A DNA stretch of 64,000 bases from Nocardioides dokdonensis FR1436 (GCF_001653335.1 NZ_CP015079.1:1550001-1614000); one strand, 5' to 3'; positions 41,888 to 50,184 are shown, counted from the stretch's first letter. The notes: generated by a model from the letters alone, not told the origin. A program made the numbers and translations.

Positions 41888-42211
41888 GTGAGCAACGAGT
41901 ACGGACAGGGCGAGAAGACCCTCTCGAGGGCAGCGGGCATGGTCAACCAGGCCCGCGGCGAGTTCGACACCATCAGCAAGAACCTCATGGGCAACGTCGA
42001 GGGACTGCGCTCGCAGTGGGGCGGCCAGGGATCGGTGGCCTTCCAGGCGCTGGCCATGGCGTGGAGCGAGAAGCAGCAGAAGATCGTCAGCGCCCTCAAC
42101 GAGTTCGAGTCCAACCTCATCACCACCGAGAAGGACAACATGGCCACCGACGACTCGCAGTCGACCGCCATGACCTCGCTGCAGAACAGCCTCGGCCAGC
42201 TCCCCGGCTGA
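41888..42211 (+). CDS. WXG100 family protein, first of the esx pair
   Basis: A 107-residue helical hairpin protein with SQWGGQGSVAFQ (WGG at the turn, about residues 44-46) between helices TLSRAAGMVNQARGEFDTISKNL and FQALAMAWSEKQQKIVSAL. GTG start with AGGAAGGAG 8 nt upstream. It should pair with the next gene's product as the secreted EsxA/EsxB-type heterodimer. It has no Tyr-x-x-x-Asp signal itself. The 149-nt upstream gap has an AT-richer pocket (TTTAGCAGGTAAAGACAGG) and a GCTGTACAGC palindrome at 41765-41774 that could be promoter and operator. Confidence 0.93.
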   Translation: MSNEYGQGEKTLSRAAGMVNQARGEFDTISKNLMGNVEGLRSQWGGQGSVAFQALAMAWSEKQQKIVSALNEFESNLITTEKDNMATDDSQSTAMTSLQNSLGQLPG

Positions 42212-42257
42212 CCGGCACCGCTCGCCACGCACGCACTTCGACGGACCTGGAGACAAG

Positions 42258-42554
42258 ATGATGAACGACGGCATCCGCGTCAACCACGCGGGACTCGACA
42301 CCGGCTCGAACGACCTCGCCACCGGGGTCAAGCAGATCGAGGACCGGATGAACCGCCTCGAGGACGACCTCAAGGAGCTCAAGGGCGCCTGGGTCGGTAG
42401 CGCCAAGGACTCCTACACGGTCGCCAAGGCCAAGTGGGACCAGGCGATCCTCGAGATGAAGGACCTCCTGCAGAAGACCAGCGTCGCCGTGGCGCAGGCC
42501 AACCAGGACTACCGCTCGGCCGACCAGCGCGGCGCCGCGCTGTTCAACGGCTGA
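42258..42554 (+). CDS. WXG100 family protein, second of the esx pair
   Basis: A 98-residue WXG100 protein: RVNHAGLDTGSNDLATGVKQI, KGAWVGSAKDSYTVAK (WVG turn), and a C-terminal helix ending NQDYRSADQRGAALFNG. The YRSAD sequence is the Tyr-x-x-x-Asp secretion signal recognised by EccC, so this is the signal-bearing partner of the pair. GGAG lies 5 nt upstream of the ATG at 42258; a second ATG follows at 42261. A strong terminator comes 42 nt after the stop. Confidence 0.94.
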   Translation: MMNDGIRVNHAGLDTGSNDLATGVKQIEDRMNRLEDDLKELKGAWVGSAKDSYTVAKAKWDQAILEMKDLLQKTSVAVAQANQDYRSADQRGAALFNG

Positions 42555-42595
42555 CCCAGCACGCCCAGCACGACCCAGCACGACCCCGAGCACCA

Positions 42596-42641
42596 CGAGA
42601 CCAGGGGGCCGGCACCGCGAGGTGTCGGCCCCCTGGTCTCG
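42596..42641 (+). terminator. stem-loop terminator after the esx pair
   Basis: CGAGACCAGGGGGCCG (42596-42611) pairs perfectly over 16 bp with 42626-42641 around a 14-nt loop that can pair further (CAC/GTG). It lies between the esx pair and eccD and should let the small secreted proteins be made in excess over the machine. Confidence 0.8.
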
Positions 42642-42649
42642 CAGCGCAG

Positions 42650-42655
42650 TAGCAT
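42650..42655 (+). promoter_or_regulatory. candidate -10 box (TAGCAT) for eccD-eccB-mycP
   Basis: TAGCAT follows the terminator stem by 8 nt and lies 36 nt before the eccD ATG, allowing a leader of about 30 nt that includes the GAGGAAG ribosome binding site. Confidence 0.45.
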
Positions 42656-42691
42656 CGCCGTCCGGTCGAGACCTCCGATGAGGAAGACGAG

Positions 42692-44068
42692 ATGAGCCCC
42701 CAGATGAGTCAGGCACCCACGCGCGCAGCCGGCCTGGTGCGGGTCACCGTCGCCTCCGGCACCCGACGGGTCGACCTGGTCCTGCCGGGCTCGGTCCCGG
42801 TCGCCGAGCTGGTGCCCGAGCTGGCCCGCAGCGTCGGCGTCCTGGACGCCCTGACCGTGCACGGCGGCTACCGCGTGGTCACCTCCGACGGGCGGCTGCT
42901 GGCCACCGACGTCGGACTGGTCGTCCAGGGGGTCGAGGACGGCGCCCTCCTCACCGTCACCGCCGGGGTCGACGAGGAGGCTCCCCGCGTCTACGACGAC
43001 GTCGTCGAGGCGATGACCGACGTGGTCGAGCGCGACCTGCGCCCCTGGTCGCCCGCCTCCGGTCGGCGTACGGCGCTCGGCGCCGCCGGGCTGCTGATGG
43101 CCCTGGGGGCCGCGGCCCTGCTGGTCCAGAGCGACACCCGCCTGGCCGGGACCGCCGCCGCCGTCGTGGCCGCGGTGCTGGTCGCGGGCGGCATCGTGCT
43201 CTCGCGCGCCCAGGACGAGCCGGAGGCCGCGGTCGCCGTCGCCTGGATGGGCACGGCGTACGCCGCTGTCGCGGGCCTGCTGCTGGCCCAAGACGGCGAC
43301 CCGCTCGCGGGGCTCGCCGGCCTGCCGGTCGCGAGTGCCGGTCTCGGCGCGGTGCTCGCGGGGCTGGTCGCCCTGCTCGGGCTCGGCGACGGGCGCGCCC
43401 TGGTGCTGCCCCCCGTGGTGGTCGGTGCCGCGTTCTGCGTGGTGGGCCTGGTGCTGCGCACCGGCGACGTCGACGCGGGCGTCGTGCTGGCCACGGTCCT
43501 GGTCCTGGTCGTGCTGATGGGCAGCCTGTTCCCGTGGCTGGCGCTGGGCGTCACCGGGGCCCGCGTGGAGCAGATCTACAGCGTCGCCGACATCACCGCC
43601 GACCCCGAGACGATCGACGCCTCGGAGGTCGGGCGAGAAGCGCGGCTGGCCCACGAGATCCTGCTGGCGATCACCGCGACCGTCGGTCTGCTGCTCGTCC
43701 TGGTCGCGCCGGTCGCGGTCGGGCTGGGCCTGTCCGGCACGCTCCTGGCGCTCGTGTGCTGCCTGGTCGTGATGCTCCGCACCCGGCAGTACCGCACCGG
43801 CAGCGAGGTGCTGGTCGGCCTCGTCTCGGGCATCGCCGGTCTGGTCTCGGTGGCGCTCGCGCTGCTGTGGGTCCAGCCGCAGTGGCGACCCACCACCGCC
43901 GTCGTGCTCGCAGTCGCCGGGGCCGTGCTGCTCGCCGTGACGCTGCTGCCGTCGGCCCCCTCGGTGCGACGGGGGCGGCTCGGCGACGTCGCCGAGAGCA
44001 TCTGCCTCCTGGCCCTGGTCCCGCTCGCCCTGGTGGCGACCGGCGTCTTCTCGGCGATCGCGGGCTGA
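42692..44068 (+). CDS. eccD: type VII secretion integral membrane protein EccD
   Basis: A 458-residue protein with an N-terminal YukD ubiquitin-like domain (GLVRVTVASGTRRVDLVLPGSVPVAELVPELA to VEDGALLTVTAG) and about eleven membrane helices (ALGAAGLLMALGAAALLV onward). The segment RVEQIYSVADITADPETIDASEVG between helices is characteristic of EccD. With EccB, EccC and mycosin it forms the inner-membrane channel for WXG100 proteins. GAGGAAG lies 7 nt upstream of the ATG. EccB follows after 6 nt. Confidence 0.93.
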   Translation: MSPQMSQAPTRAAGLVRVTVASGTRRVDLVLPGSVPVAELVPELARSVGVLDALTVHGGYRVVTSDGRLLATDVGLVVQGVEDGALLTVTAGVDEEAPRVYDDVVEAMTDVVERDLRPWSPASGRRTALGAAGLLMALGAAALLVQSDTRLAGTAAAVVAAVLVAGGIVLSRAQDEPEAAVAVAWMGTAYAAVAGLLLAQDGDPLAGLAGLPVASAGLGAVLAGLVALLGLGDGRALVLPPVVVGAAFCVVGLVLRTGDVDAGVVLATVLVLVVLMGSLFPWLALGVTGARVEQIYSVADITADPETIDASEVGREARLAHEILLAITATVGLLLVLVAPVAVGLGLSGTLLALVCCLVVMLRTRQYRTGSEVLVGLVSGIAGLVSVALALLWVQPQWRPTTAVVLAVAGAVLLAVTLLPSAPSVRRGRLGDVAESICLLALVPLALVATGVFSAIAG

Positions 44069-44074
44069 GCCCCG

Positions 44075-45523
44075 GTGGCCACCAAGCGCGACCTCGTCGA
44101 GGCCCACGCCTTCAGCCGCCGCCGCCTGGTGACGGCCTTCGTCTCCGGCGCGCCCGGCGGGCGCGAGGTCGAGCCGGCGCGGCCGGGTCGCACCATCGTC
44201 GGGGGGGTCGCGCTGGGGGTCCTCCTGGTCGCGGGCGCGGCGATCACCGGTGTCTTCACCGGCAACGCCCCGACCGACTGGGACGAGCCCGGGCTGATCA
44301 TCAGCAAGGAGCAGGGGGCGGCCTACGTCATCCTGGACGAGGGCACCGAGGACGAGGGCCCCGAGCTGCGGCCCGTCCTCAACATCACCTCGGCCCACCT
44401 CATCCTGGGCGCCGACGGCCTCGAGCCCCGGATCGTGTCGCAGGAGACCCTCGAGACCCGTCGCCTGGGTGCCGACATCGGCATCCTCGACGCGCCCGCC
44501 AGCCTGCCCGGGACCGACTCCCTGGTCGAGACCGGCTGGTCCGCCTGCACCGGTGACGGGCTGGGCCTGAAGGTCGCGATGACCACGGACCCCGAGGTCA
44601 CCCCTGCGCCCGGCACCGCGTTCGTGGTGAAGGTCGCCACGAAGAGCCGCACCGACCCGGCGTACTGGGTCGTGGGCACCGCCGAGCGCACCATCGACGA
44701 GGAGGCGCAGGCCTACCGCTACGCCCTGACGATGCCGGGACAGGTGCAGCGCAACGCGTTCCTCTCCGCCCTCGACCTGCCGCTGCTCGACACCGCCACC
44801 AAGGTCCCCACCGAGTGGCTGTCCCTGTTCCCCCGGGGCGCCGACCTCGACGTCGGGAGCTTCGACGTGCCCGACCTCGGCGAGCCGCTGCCCGGCGGTG
44901 CGGGCCGCGTCGGCGACTACGTCCTCGACGAGGGCGGCGGTGGCTTCCTGGTCACCGCCGACGGCGCCGAGCAGCTGTCCGAGTTCGCCCTGCGGGTGCT
45001 CGTGAACGCCGAGCGTCGCGACGGACGGTTGCCCGAGCAGCTCGACGAGCTGCCCTTCGGGAGCACCGGCTCGTCACTCGTGAGCGGCAACCACTGGCCC
45101 GAGGACGTCCTCGACAGCGAGCCCGGCCAGCACTGCGCCCTCCTGGAGGCCGCGGCGGGGGAGCGCCCGCGGGCCCAGATCGCGCTCAACCCGGTCGGGG
45201 AGGCCTCGGCGACCGAGGTGGGCGCGGCCTCGCAGCGCGACGTCTTCGTCGAGTCCGGGGGCGGCGCCTACGTGATGAGCGGCGACTGGGGCGACACCGA
45301 GAGCGGCAGCCGCTGGGCCCTGGACCAGAAGGGCCGCGCCAACGCCCTCGTCGGCGCCGAGACCCCCGAGCTGCTCGGCTACGGCGACTACGACCCGGTG
45401 CTGGTGCCCGACGCCTGGCTCGAGCTCTTCACCACCGGCGTGCCGCTCTCGCAGGCCGCCGCCCTGTGTCCGCCCGACCGGGGCACGGGTGCGGACCCCG
45501 ACCCCGGTGCGGACTGCTCGTGA
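44075..45523 (+). CDS. eccB: type VII secretion protein EccB
   Basis: A 482-residue protein. A cytoplasmic N-terminal segment (ATKRDLVEAHAFSRRRLVTAFVSGAPGGRE) is followed by one membrane helix (IVGGVALGVLLVAGAAITGVF) and a large extracytoplasmic domain with internal repeats around a central core (AYVILDEGTEDEGPELRPVLN, VVGTAERTIDEEAQAYRYALT). This is the standard EccB form. One cysteine pair (SACTGDG and later GQHCALLEAA) matches the disulfide of known EccB. The GTG start is 6 nt after eccD, and the stop overlaps the mycosin start (GTGA). Confidence 0.94.
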   Translation: MATKRDLVEAHAFSRRRLVTAFVSGAPGGREVEPARPGRTIVGGVALGVLLVAGAAITGVFTGNAPTDWDEPGLIISKEQGAAYVILDEGTEDEGPELRPVLNITSAHLILGADGLEPRIVSQETLETRRLGADIGILDAPASLPGTDSLVETGWSACTGDGLGLKVAMTTDPEVTPAPGTAFVVKVATKSRTDPAYWVVGTAERTIDEEAQAYRYALTMPGQVQRNAFLSALDLPLLDTATKVPTEWLSLFPRGADLDVGSFDVPDLGEPLPGGAGRVGDYVLDEGGGGFLVTADGAEQLSEFALRVLVNAERRDGRLPEQLDELPFGSTGSSLVSGNHWPEDVLDSEPGQHCALLEAAAGERPRAQIALNPVGEASATEVGAASQRDVFVESGGGAYVMSGDWGDTESGSRWALDQKGRANALVGAETPELLGYGDYDPVLVPDAWLELFTTGVPLSQAAALCPPDRGTGADPDPGADCS

Positions 45524-46914
45524 GCGCTCGTACGTCGCCCCGGCGCGACGTCCGCGTCGGGTGGGCGGGACTTCCGGGCCGGCTCGGCGCAACATCTGGG
45601 CCGGGTCGCGGGGCGCTGGCGGGGGGACTGCTCGTCCTCGCGGTGAGCGCCGGTCCTGCGCTAGCGGCACCTGCCCTCGCCGCGTCGGGCGCCGCTCCCG
45701 AGACCCGGGCGTGCACCGAGATCGCCTTCACCGACCCGCCGGCGGGACCGTGGGCCGCGACCAGCGCCCCGCTCGAGTCGATGGGGGTCGTGGCCGCCCA
45801 GCAACGCCTGGCGCGCCGCGGCCTGCTCCCCGGGGCGGGCGTCACCGTCGCGGTGCTCGACACCGGCATCTCCTCGAAGGCTGGCCTGCGCGTGGCGGCC
45901 GGGGTGCGGCCCTCCGGCCCGTCCGGGCCACCGGTCGACCCGCACGGCACGATCGTGGCCGGGCTGGTCGCGGCCCCGGCCCGCCCCGGCGGCGAGCCGG
46001 TCGGCGTCGCGCCGGGCGCGAGCCTGGTCGACGTACGGGTGCTGGACTCCTTCGCTCCCCAGGAGGGCCAGGCGGGACCGTCCGCGGTCCGGGTGGCCGA
46101 GGGGCTGGAGCACGTGCTGGCCGAGGTCCGCGGGGCCGGCGGCGGGGGCGGGCCGGTGGTCGACCTCGTCAACGTCTCGCTCGCCGTGCCGGCCGACCCG
46201 CGCATCGATGCGGCGGTCGCGGCGCTGTGGCAGGAGGGCGTCGTCGTGGTGGCCGAGGCGGGCGACCGGCCCGCCGACGAGTCCGACCCCCTCTTCACCG
46301 AGCTGGGGGCCTGGTCGGTCTCGGAGGACGCTGCGCCCCTCGTGCACCCCGCGGGCGCCCGCGGCGGCCCCGACGACGAGCCGGGACACCACGTCGTCGG
46401 CGTCGGCGCCGTGCTCGACGGCACCGACCCAGGCAGCCGCGAGCTGCTGAGCAGCAGCGCCGTCGACGTGGCCGCCCCCACCGGCGGCGCGGTCTCGCTG
46501 GGCCTGAACGGCGGCAGCTGCGGGGTCAGCGCCGTCTCGACCTCCTGGGCCGCCGCCGAGGTCACCGGGGTGCTGGCGCTGCTGATGTCGGCCTACCCCG
46601 ACGACAGCCCGGCGCAGGTCGTGGACCGCCTCGTCGGCACCGCCGACGGCCGCCCCGACGTCCGCTCGCCGCTGCTCGGCGCCGGGGTGGTGCAGGCCGA
46701 GGAGGCGCTGGCCCGCGGGCTGCAGCAGATCGGGCCCGACGGCACCGGCAGCACCCGTGCCGAGGTCGGCGGCGACCCCGCCTCGGCCCCCCGGCCCGAG
46801 CCGGACCTCCTGGCAGCGATCCGCGACGACGCGGTGTGGTGGGGCGTGCTCGGCGGCGGGGCCCTCCTGCTGGCGCTCGTGCTGCGCCCGGTCCTGGCCC
46901 GCCGCACCCCCTGA
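45520..46914 (+). CDS. mycP: mycosin-type subtilisin-like protease MycP with Asp at the oxyanion position
   Basis: A 464-residue membrane-anchored subtilase: signal segment (residues 31-53), catalytic Asp114 in VAVLDTGIS, His142 in DPHGTIVAGLVA, Ser342 in SAVSTSWAAAEVTGVLAL, and a C-terminal anchor (VWWGVLGGGALLLALVLRPV). Mycosins stabilise and process at the ESX channel. Two deviations are visible: the Ser motif is STS rather than GTS, and the oxyanion Asn is replaced by Asp249 in VVVAEAGDRPADE. Reduced proteolysis with a retained structural role is plausible. Residues 15-30 are encoded by two inverted copies of repeat R1, and the stop codon lies in another R1 array. The GTG start overlaps the eccB stop. 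Confidence 0.92.
   Translation: MSARTSPRRDVRVGWAGLPGRLGATSGPGRGALAGGLLVLAVSAGPALAAPALAASGAAPETRACTEIAFTDPPAGPWAATSAPLESMGVVAAQQRLARRGLLPGAGVTVAVLDTGISSKAGLRVAAGVRPSGPSGPPVDPHGTIVAGLVAAPARPGGEPVGVAPGASLVDVRVLDSFAPQEGQAGPSAVRVAEGLEHVLAEVRGAGGGGGPVVDLVNVSLAVPADPRIDAAVAALWQEGVVVVAEAGDRPADESDPLFTELGAWSVSEDAAPLVHPAGARGGPDDEPGHHVVGVGAVLDGTDPGSRELLSSSAVDVAAPTGGAVSLGLNGGSCGVSAVSTSWAAAEVTGVLALLMSAYPDDSPAQVVDRLVGTADGRPDVRSPLLGAGVVQAEEALARGLQQIGPDGTGSTRAEVGGDPASAPRPEPDLLAAIRDDAVWWGVLGGGALLLALVLRPVLARRTP
45564..45607 (-). repeat. two inverted R1 units inside the mycP signal region
   Basis: Units at 45564-45585 (degenerate) and 45586-45607 (CAACATCTGGGCCGGGTC) match the reverse complement of the R1 core at a 22-nt period. 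As 22 is not a multiple of 3 the two units are translated in different frames. Confidence 0.75.
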
Positions 46915-46976
46915 CCCGGCGCAGATGTCTCGCCGACCCGGCCCGGATCTCTCGCCGACCCGGCCACAATGTGCGG
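46913..46976 (+). repeat. R1 tandem array after mycP
   Basis: Units beginning GACCCGGC at 46913, 46935 and 46957 repeat at 22 nt (GACCCGGCGCAGATGTC, GACCCGGCCCGGATCTC, GACCCGGCCACAATGTG). The first unit overlaps the mycP stop codon, as the array at 2583 does for the VIT gene. Confidence 0.85.
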
Positions 46977-47035
46977 TCCGGGCGAGGGCAGGCTGGGAAA
47001 ACACGGACGGCGCCGCTCTCGCGACGCCGTCCGGT

Positions 47036-47123
47036 TGGCGGAGGATAGGGGATTCGAACCCCTGAGGGCGTTAACCCAACCCGCTTTCCAAGCGAGCGCC
47101 ATAGGCCACTAGGCGAATCCTCC
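47036..47123 (-). tRNA. tRNA-Ser (anticodon GGA)
   Basis: On the minus strand the acceptor GGAGGAT (from 47123) pairs with ATCCTCC, followed by G and an encoded CCA. The anticodon loop CTTGGAAAG gives GGA (UCC/UCU codons). A long variable arm and GGTTCGAATCC T-loop are present. Confidence 0.97.
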
Positions 47124-47203
47124 GCCGAGGAGCGTACCGGTGCCCTCGCGCGCCGCGAAATCGCCCCTCGAAGGTCACCGCGGAGCCGCCTGCGAGTCCC
47201 GTG

Positions 47204-47232
47204 TTGGTGGCCCCGGCTCCCTCACCTACACT
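47204..47232 (+). promoter_or_regulatory. promoter of the SRP RNA gene
   Basis: TTGGTG (47204-47209) and TACACT (47227-47232) are separated by exactly 17 bp, a near-consensus housekeeping promoter. The predicted start is at about 47239, at the 5' arm of the SRP RNA. Confidence 0.8.
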
Positions 47233-47238
47233 CGTGCC

Positions 47239-47329
47239 AACCCCCCGTGTGGCGACATCTTGCCCAATCCCCCAGGGCCGAAAGGCAGCAAGGGTCAGCG
47301 AGCTCTGTCGGGTGCACGGGGGGCCTTTT
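47239..47329 (+). ncRNA. ffs: small bacterial signal recognition particle RNA (4.5S type)
   Basis: The terminal helix CCCCCCGTG (47241) pairs with CACGGGGGG (47315-47323). The apical part CAGGGCCGAAAGGCAGCAAGGGT has a GNRA-type tetraloop (GAAA) and the asymmetric AGCA loop bound by Ffh. CCTTTT follows as terminator. Its place directly upstream of dnaX is the usual actinobacterial location. Helix geometry was read by eye. Confidence 0.88.
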
Positions 47330-47406
47330 CATGTCCTGGCGCGGTCGTGGACGGGTGCTGCTCCCCAGGTCCGGTCCTGGCGATGGCCAGTGTCGGACCT
47401 GCTGGT

Positions 47407-47412
47407 TAGGGT
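47407..47412 (+). promoter_or_regulatory. -10 box (TAGGGT) for leaderless dnaX mRNA
   Basis: TAGGGT is followed by 6 nt and the GTG start at 47419. Confidence 0.65.
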
Positions 47413-47418
47413 CACTGT

Positions 47419-49686
47419 GTGGAGTCCCCCCTAGCCCTGTACCGCCGCTACCGGCCCGAGACGTTCTCGGAGGTCATCGGGCAGGACCACGTCACCGAGC
47501 CCCTGCGCGCCGCGCTGGCCAACAACCGCGTCAACCACGCCTACCTCTTCTCGGGGCCGCGCGGCTGTGGCAAGACCACCTCGGCGAGGATCCTGGCCCG
47601 CGCGCTCAACTGCGAGCAGGCGCCGGTGGCCGACCCGTGCGGGCAGTGCGACAGCTGCCGGGACCTGGCCCGCGGGGGACCGGGCTCGATCGACGTCATC
47701 GAGATCGACGCCGCCAGCCACGGTGGCGTGGACGATGCGCGGGACCTGCGCGAGAAGGCGTTCTTCGCCCCGGTCCGCAGCCGCTACAAGGTCTACATCA
47801 TCGACGAGGCGCACATGGTGACCACGCAGGGCTTCAACGCCCTGCTCAAGCTCGTCGAGGAGCCACCTCCGCACCTGCGCTTCATCTTCGCCACCACCGA
47901 GCCGGAGAAGGTGCTGCCGACGATCCGCTCGCGCACCCACCACTACCCGTTCCGGCTGATCCCGCCGCGTCTGCTTTCCTCCTACCTGACCGAGCTCTGC
48001 GAGCTCGAGGGCGTGCCGATCGCCCAGGCCGCGTTGCCGCTCGTGGTGCGCGCCGGCGCCGGCTCGGCTCGCGACACGCTCTCGGTGCTCGACCAGCTCC
48101 TCGGCGGCGCCGGGTCCGAGGGGGTCACCCACGCCCTGGCCACCGGCCTGCTGGGCTACACCCCCGACTCGCTGCTCGACGAGGTCGTCGACGCCTTCGC
48201 CGCGGGTGACGGTGCTGCGGTGTTCGGGGTGGTCGACAAGGTGATCGAGACCGGCCAGGACCCGCGCCGCTTCACCGAGGACCTGCTGCGTCGGTTGCGC
48301 GACCTCGTGATCGTGGCGGCCGTGCCCGACGCTCCGGCCACCGGGCTCATCGACGTCAGCGAGGACGCCGGCGAGCGGCTGGTCGCCCAGGCCGCGCGCT
48401 TCGGCGCCACCGAGCTGACCCGCGCCGCCGACCACGTGGCCGCGGGTCTGACCGAGATGCGCGGTGCGACGGCGCCCCGCCTGCTGCTGGAGCTGATCTG
48501 CGCCCGGGTGCTGCTGCCCGGTGCCGACCACTCCACCGACGGGCTCACCGCGCGGCTGGACCGGATCGAGAAGCGGATGTCGGTGTCCGGAGTGCCCGCC
48601 AGTGCCCCGGCCCGTCCGCAGACCCAGGTGCCCGGCCAGGACCGCCCCGCCCCGACGTCGACGACCCGGGCGCCCGAGCAGGTCGCCGAGGCCCCTGCGG
48701 GCGCCGCGGTCGCCCCCTCGGCGACCGCCCCCACCGCGACCCCTGCACCCGAGCCGGTGCCGGCCCCGGCGCCCCGGGCGACGCCGCCGACCGCGTCCCC
48801 GGTCCAGCCCGACACCCCGCAGCCCGCCTCGCCGCCCGCCCAGCAGCCTGCGGCACCGGCCGCCCAGGAACCGGCCCGGGAGCGCCCGGCGCCGGAGCCC
48901 GCCCCGGCCGCGGCGGCCGAGCCCGCGCCCGGCGCGCTGAGCCTGGTCGACGTACGCCGCCTGTGGCCGGACATCGTGGAGGCGACCAAGGTCCGCCGGC
49001 GCGTCACCTGGATCCACCTGACGCAGAACGCCCAGGTGGTGGCCGTCGACGCCAAGACGCTGACCCTCGGCTTCGCCAACGCGGGGGCGAGGGACTCCTT
49101 CGACGGCAACGGAAGCGCCGAGATCGTGCGCCAGGCGGCCATCGACGTCGTCGGCTCCGACTGGCGCATCGAGACGATCGTCGATCCCGGCGCCACCCCC
49201 GACTCCACGCCCGTCGTGACCCGACAGGCAGCCGCGCCCGCGGCCCCGAGTCCGGCCCCGAGCCCGGTCCAGAGCGCGGAGCAGGGTGCGGCACCGGCCG
49301 AGCAGGCGCCGGCGGCACCACGGCCCCCCACGAGCCAGGTCGAGGCCCCCGCACCGCCCTCCGCGGTCGAGCGGCCGCCGGCCTGGGCCGACGAGGCGCC
49401 CCCCGACGACGACCCCGGCGAGCCCGGGGCGCCGTCCGCGGCAGCCGGCGAGGGGGCGCTCCCGCCCCGCCCGCAGGCCGGGCCCGGCTCGATCGCGGCC
49501 GCTCGGGGCGCGATCCAGCAGACCCGCGTGGGCGGACCCGACACCTCGCGCTCCGACGGTCTCCGGGAGGCTGACGCCGACGCGCACCCCGACGACCTCG
49601 ACGTCGAGGACGATCCGCTCGCGGGCGCGGCGCTGCTCGAGCGCGAGCTCGGTGCCCGTGTCATCGAGGAGATCCGGCACCAGTGA
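47419..49686 (+). CDS. dnaX: DNA polymerase III subunit gamma/tau
   Basis: A 755-residue clamp-loader ATPase. It opens SPLALYRRYRPETFSEVIGQ, has Walker A FSGPRGCGKTT (about residues 44-54), a zinc module (NCEQAPVADPCGQCDSC), Walker B IIDEAH, and SRC-type TIRSRTHHYPF. After residue 390 a long Pro/Ala-rich linker leads to the tau C-terminal domain (VRRLWPDIVEATKVRRRVTWIHL), then another low-complexity acidic tail. It loads the beta clamp during replication. No frameshift signal for a shorter gamma form was recognised. Start GTG is set by the TAGGGT box. The ybaB-recR genes follow. Confidence 0.96.
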   Translation: MESPLALYRRYRPETFSEVIGQDHVTEPLRAALANNRVNHAYLFSGPRGCGKTTSARILARALNCEQAPVADPCGQCDSCRDLARGGPGSIDVIEIDAASHGGVDDARDLREKAFFAPVRSRYKVYIIDEAHMVTTQGFNALLKLVEEPPPHLRFIFATTEPEKVLPTIRSRTHHYPFRLIPPRLLSSYLTELCELEGVPIAQAALPLVVRAGAGSARDTLSVLDQLLGGAGSEGVTHALATGLLGYTPDSLLDEVVDAFAAGDGAAVFGVVDKVIETGQDPRRFTEDLLRRLRDLVIVAAVPDAPATGLIDVSEDAGERLVAQAARFGATELTRAADHVAAGLTEMRGATAPRLLLELICARVLLPGADHSTDGLTARLDRIEKRMSVSGVPASAPARPQTQVPGQDRPAPTSTTRAPEQVAEAPAGAAVAPSATAPTATPAPEPVPAPAPRATPPTASPVQPDTPQPASPPAQQPAAPAAQEPARERPAPEPAPAAAAEPAPGALSLVDVRRLWPDIVEATKVRRRVTWIHLTQNAQVVAVDAKTLTLGFANAGARDSFDGNGSAEIVRQAAIDVVGSDWRIETIVDPGATPDSTPVVTRQAAAPAAPSPAPSPVQSAEQGAAPAEQAPAAPRPPTSQVEAPAPPSAVERPPAWADEAPPDDDPGEPGAPSAAAGEGALPPRPQAGPGSIAAARGAIQQTRVGGPDTSRSDGLREADADAHPDDLDVEDDPLAGAALLERELGARVIEEIRHQ

Positions 49687-49782
49687 CCACCGGCAGGACA
49701 CACTGGCTCCCGTCCGGCCCCCAGCCACAGACCCAGATCCAGACCCACGACATCCCGCACCACGACACCCAGAGGTGACCCC

Positions 49783-50175
49783 ATGAGCCAGAACCCCTTC
49801 GAGGCCCTCGGCGGCGCAGGCGGCGGCCTCGACATGAACGCCCTGCTCCAGCAGGCCCAGCAGATGCAGGAGCAGCTCCAGCAGGCCCAGGAGCGTCTCG
49901 CCGAGGCCGAGGTCGAGGGCACCGTCGCCGGCGGCACGGTCACCGTGCGCGTCAACGGCGTGGGCGAGCTGACCGGCGTGAACATCAAGACGGGCGGCTT
50001 CGACGGCACCGACGCCGACGACCTCACCGACCTCGGCGACATGATCGTCGCGGCCTACCGCGACGCCAAGTCCCAGGCCGACGCCATGGCCGGTGAGGCC
50101 CTGGGGCCGCTGGCCGGCGGCGGGCTGCCCGGCGCGGGCGGGTCCGGCGACCTGCCGGGCCAGCTCGGTTTCTAG
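49783..50175 (+). CDS. YbaB/EbfC family nucleoid-associated protein
   Basis: A 130-residue protein with a long Gln-rich helix (NALLQQAQQMQEQLQQAQERLAEAEVEG), the strand section TVAGGTVTVRVNGVGELTGVNI and a Gly-rich tail. The family binds DNA as a dimer and is nearly always encoded between dnaX and recR, as here. The ATG has a GAGGTGA element 7-8 nt upstream; the 96-nt gap after dnaX has no obvious terminator. The recR start is 9 nt downstream. Confidence 0.94.
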   Translation: MSQNPFEALGGAGGGLDMNALLQQAQQMQEQLQQAQERLAEAEVEGTVAGGTVTVRVNGVGELTGVNIKTGGFDGTDADDLTDLGDMIVAAYRDAKSQADAMAGEALGPLAGGGLPGAGGSGDLPGQLGF

Positions 50176-50184
50176 GCCGCGACC

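Noticed and set aside
47036..47123. tRNA genes as integration sites for a genomic island
   Set aside because: None of the three tRNA genes is next to an integrase, and no direct repeat of a tRNA 3' end was noticed. Neighbouring genes are core genes.
48600..49560. Frameshift or insertion in dnaX because of the long Pro/Ala-rich section
   Set aside because: The frame stays open with consistent codon use, and low-complexity linkers are normal in actinobacterial tau.
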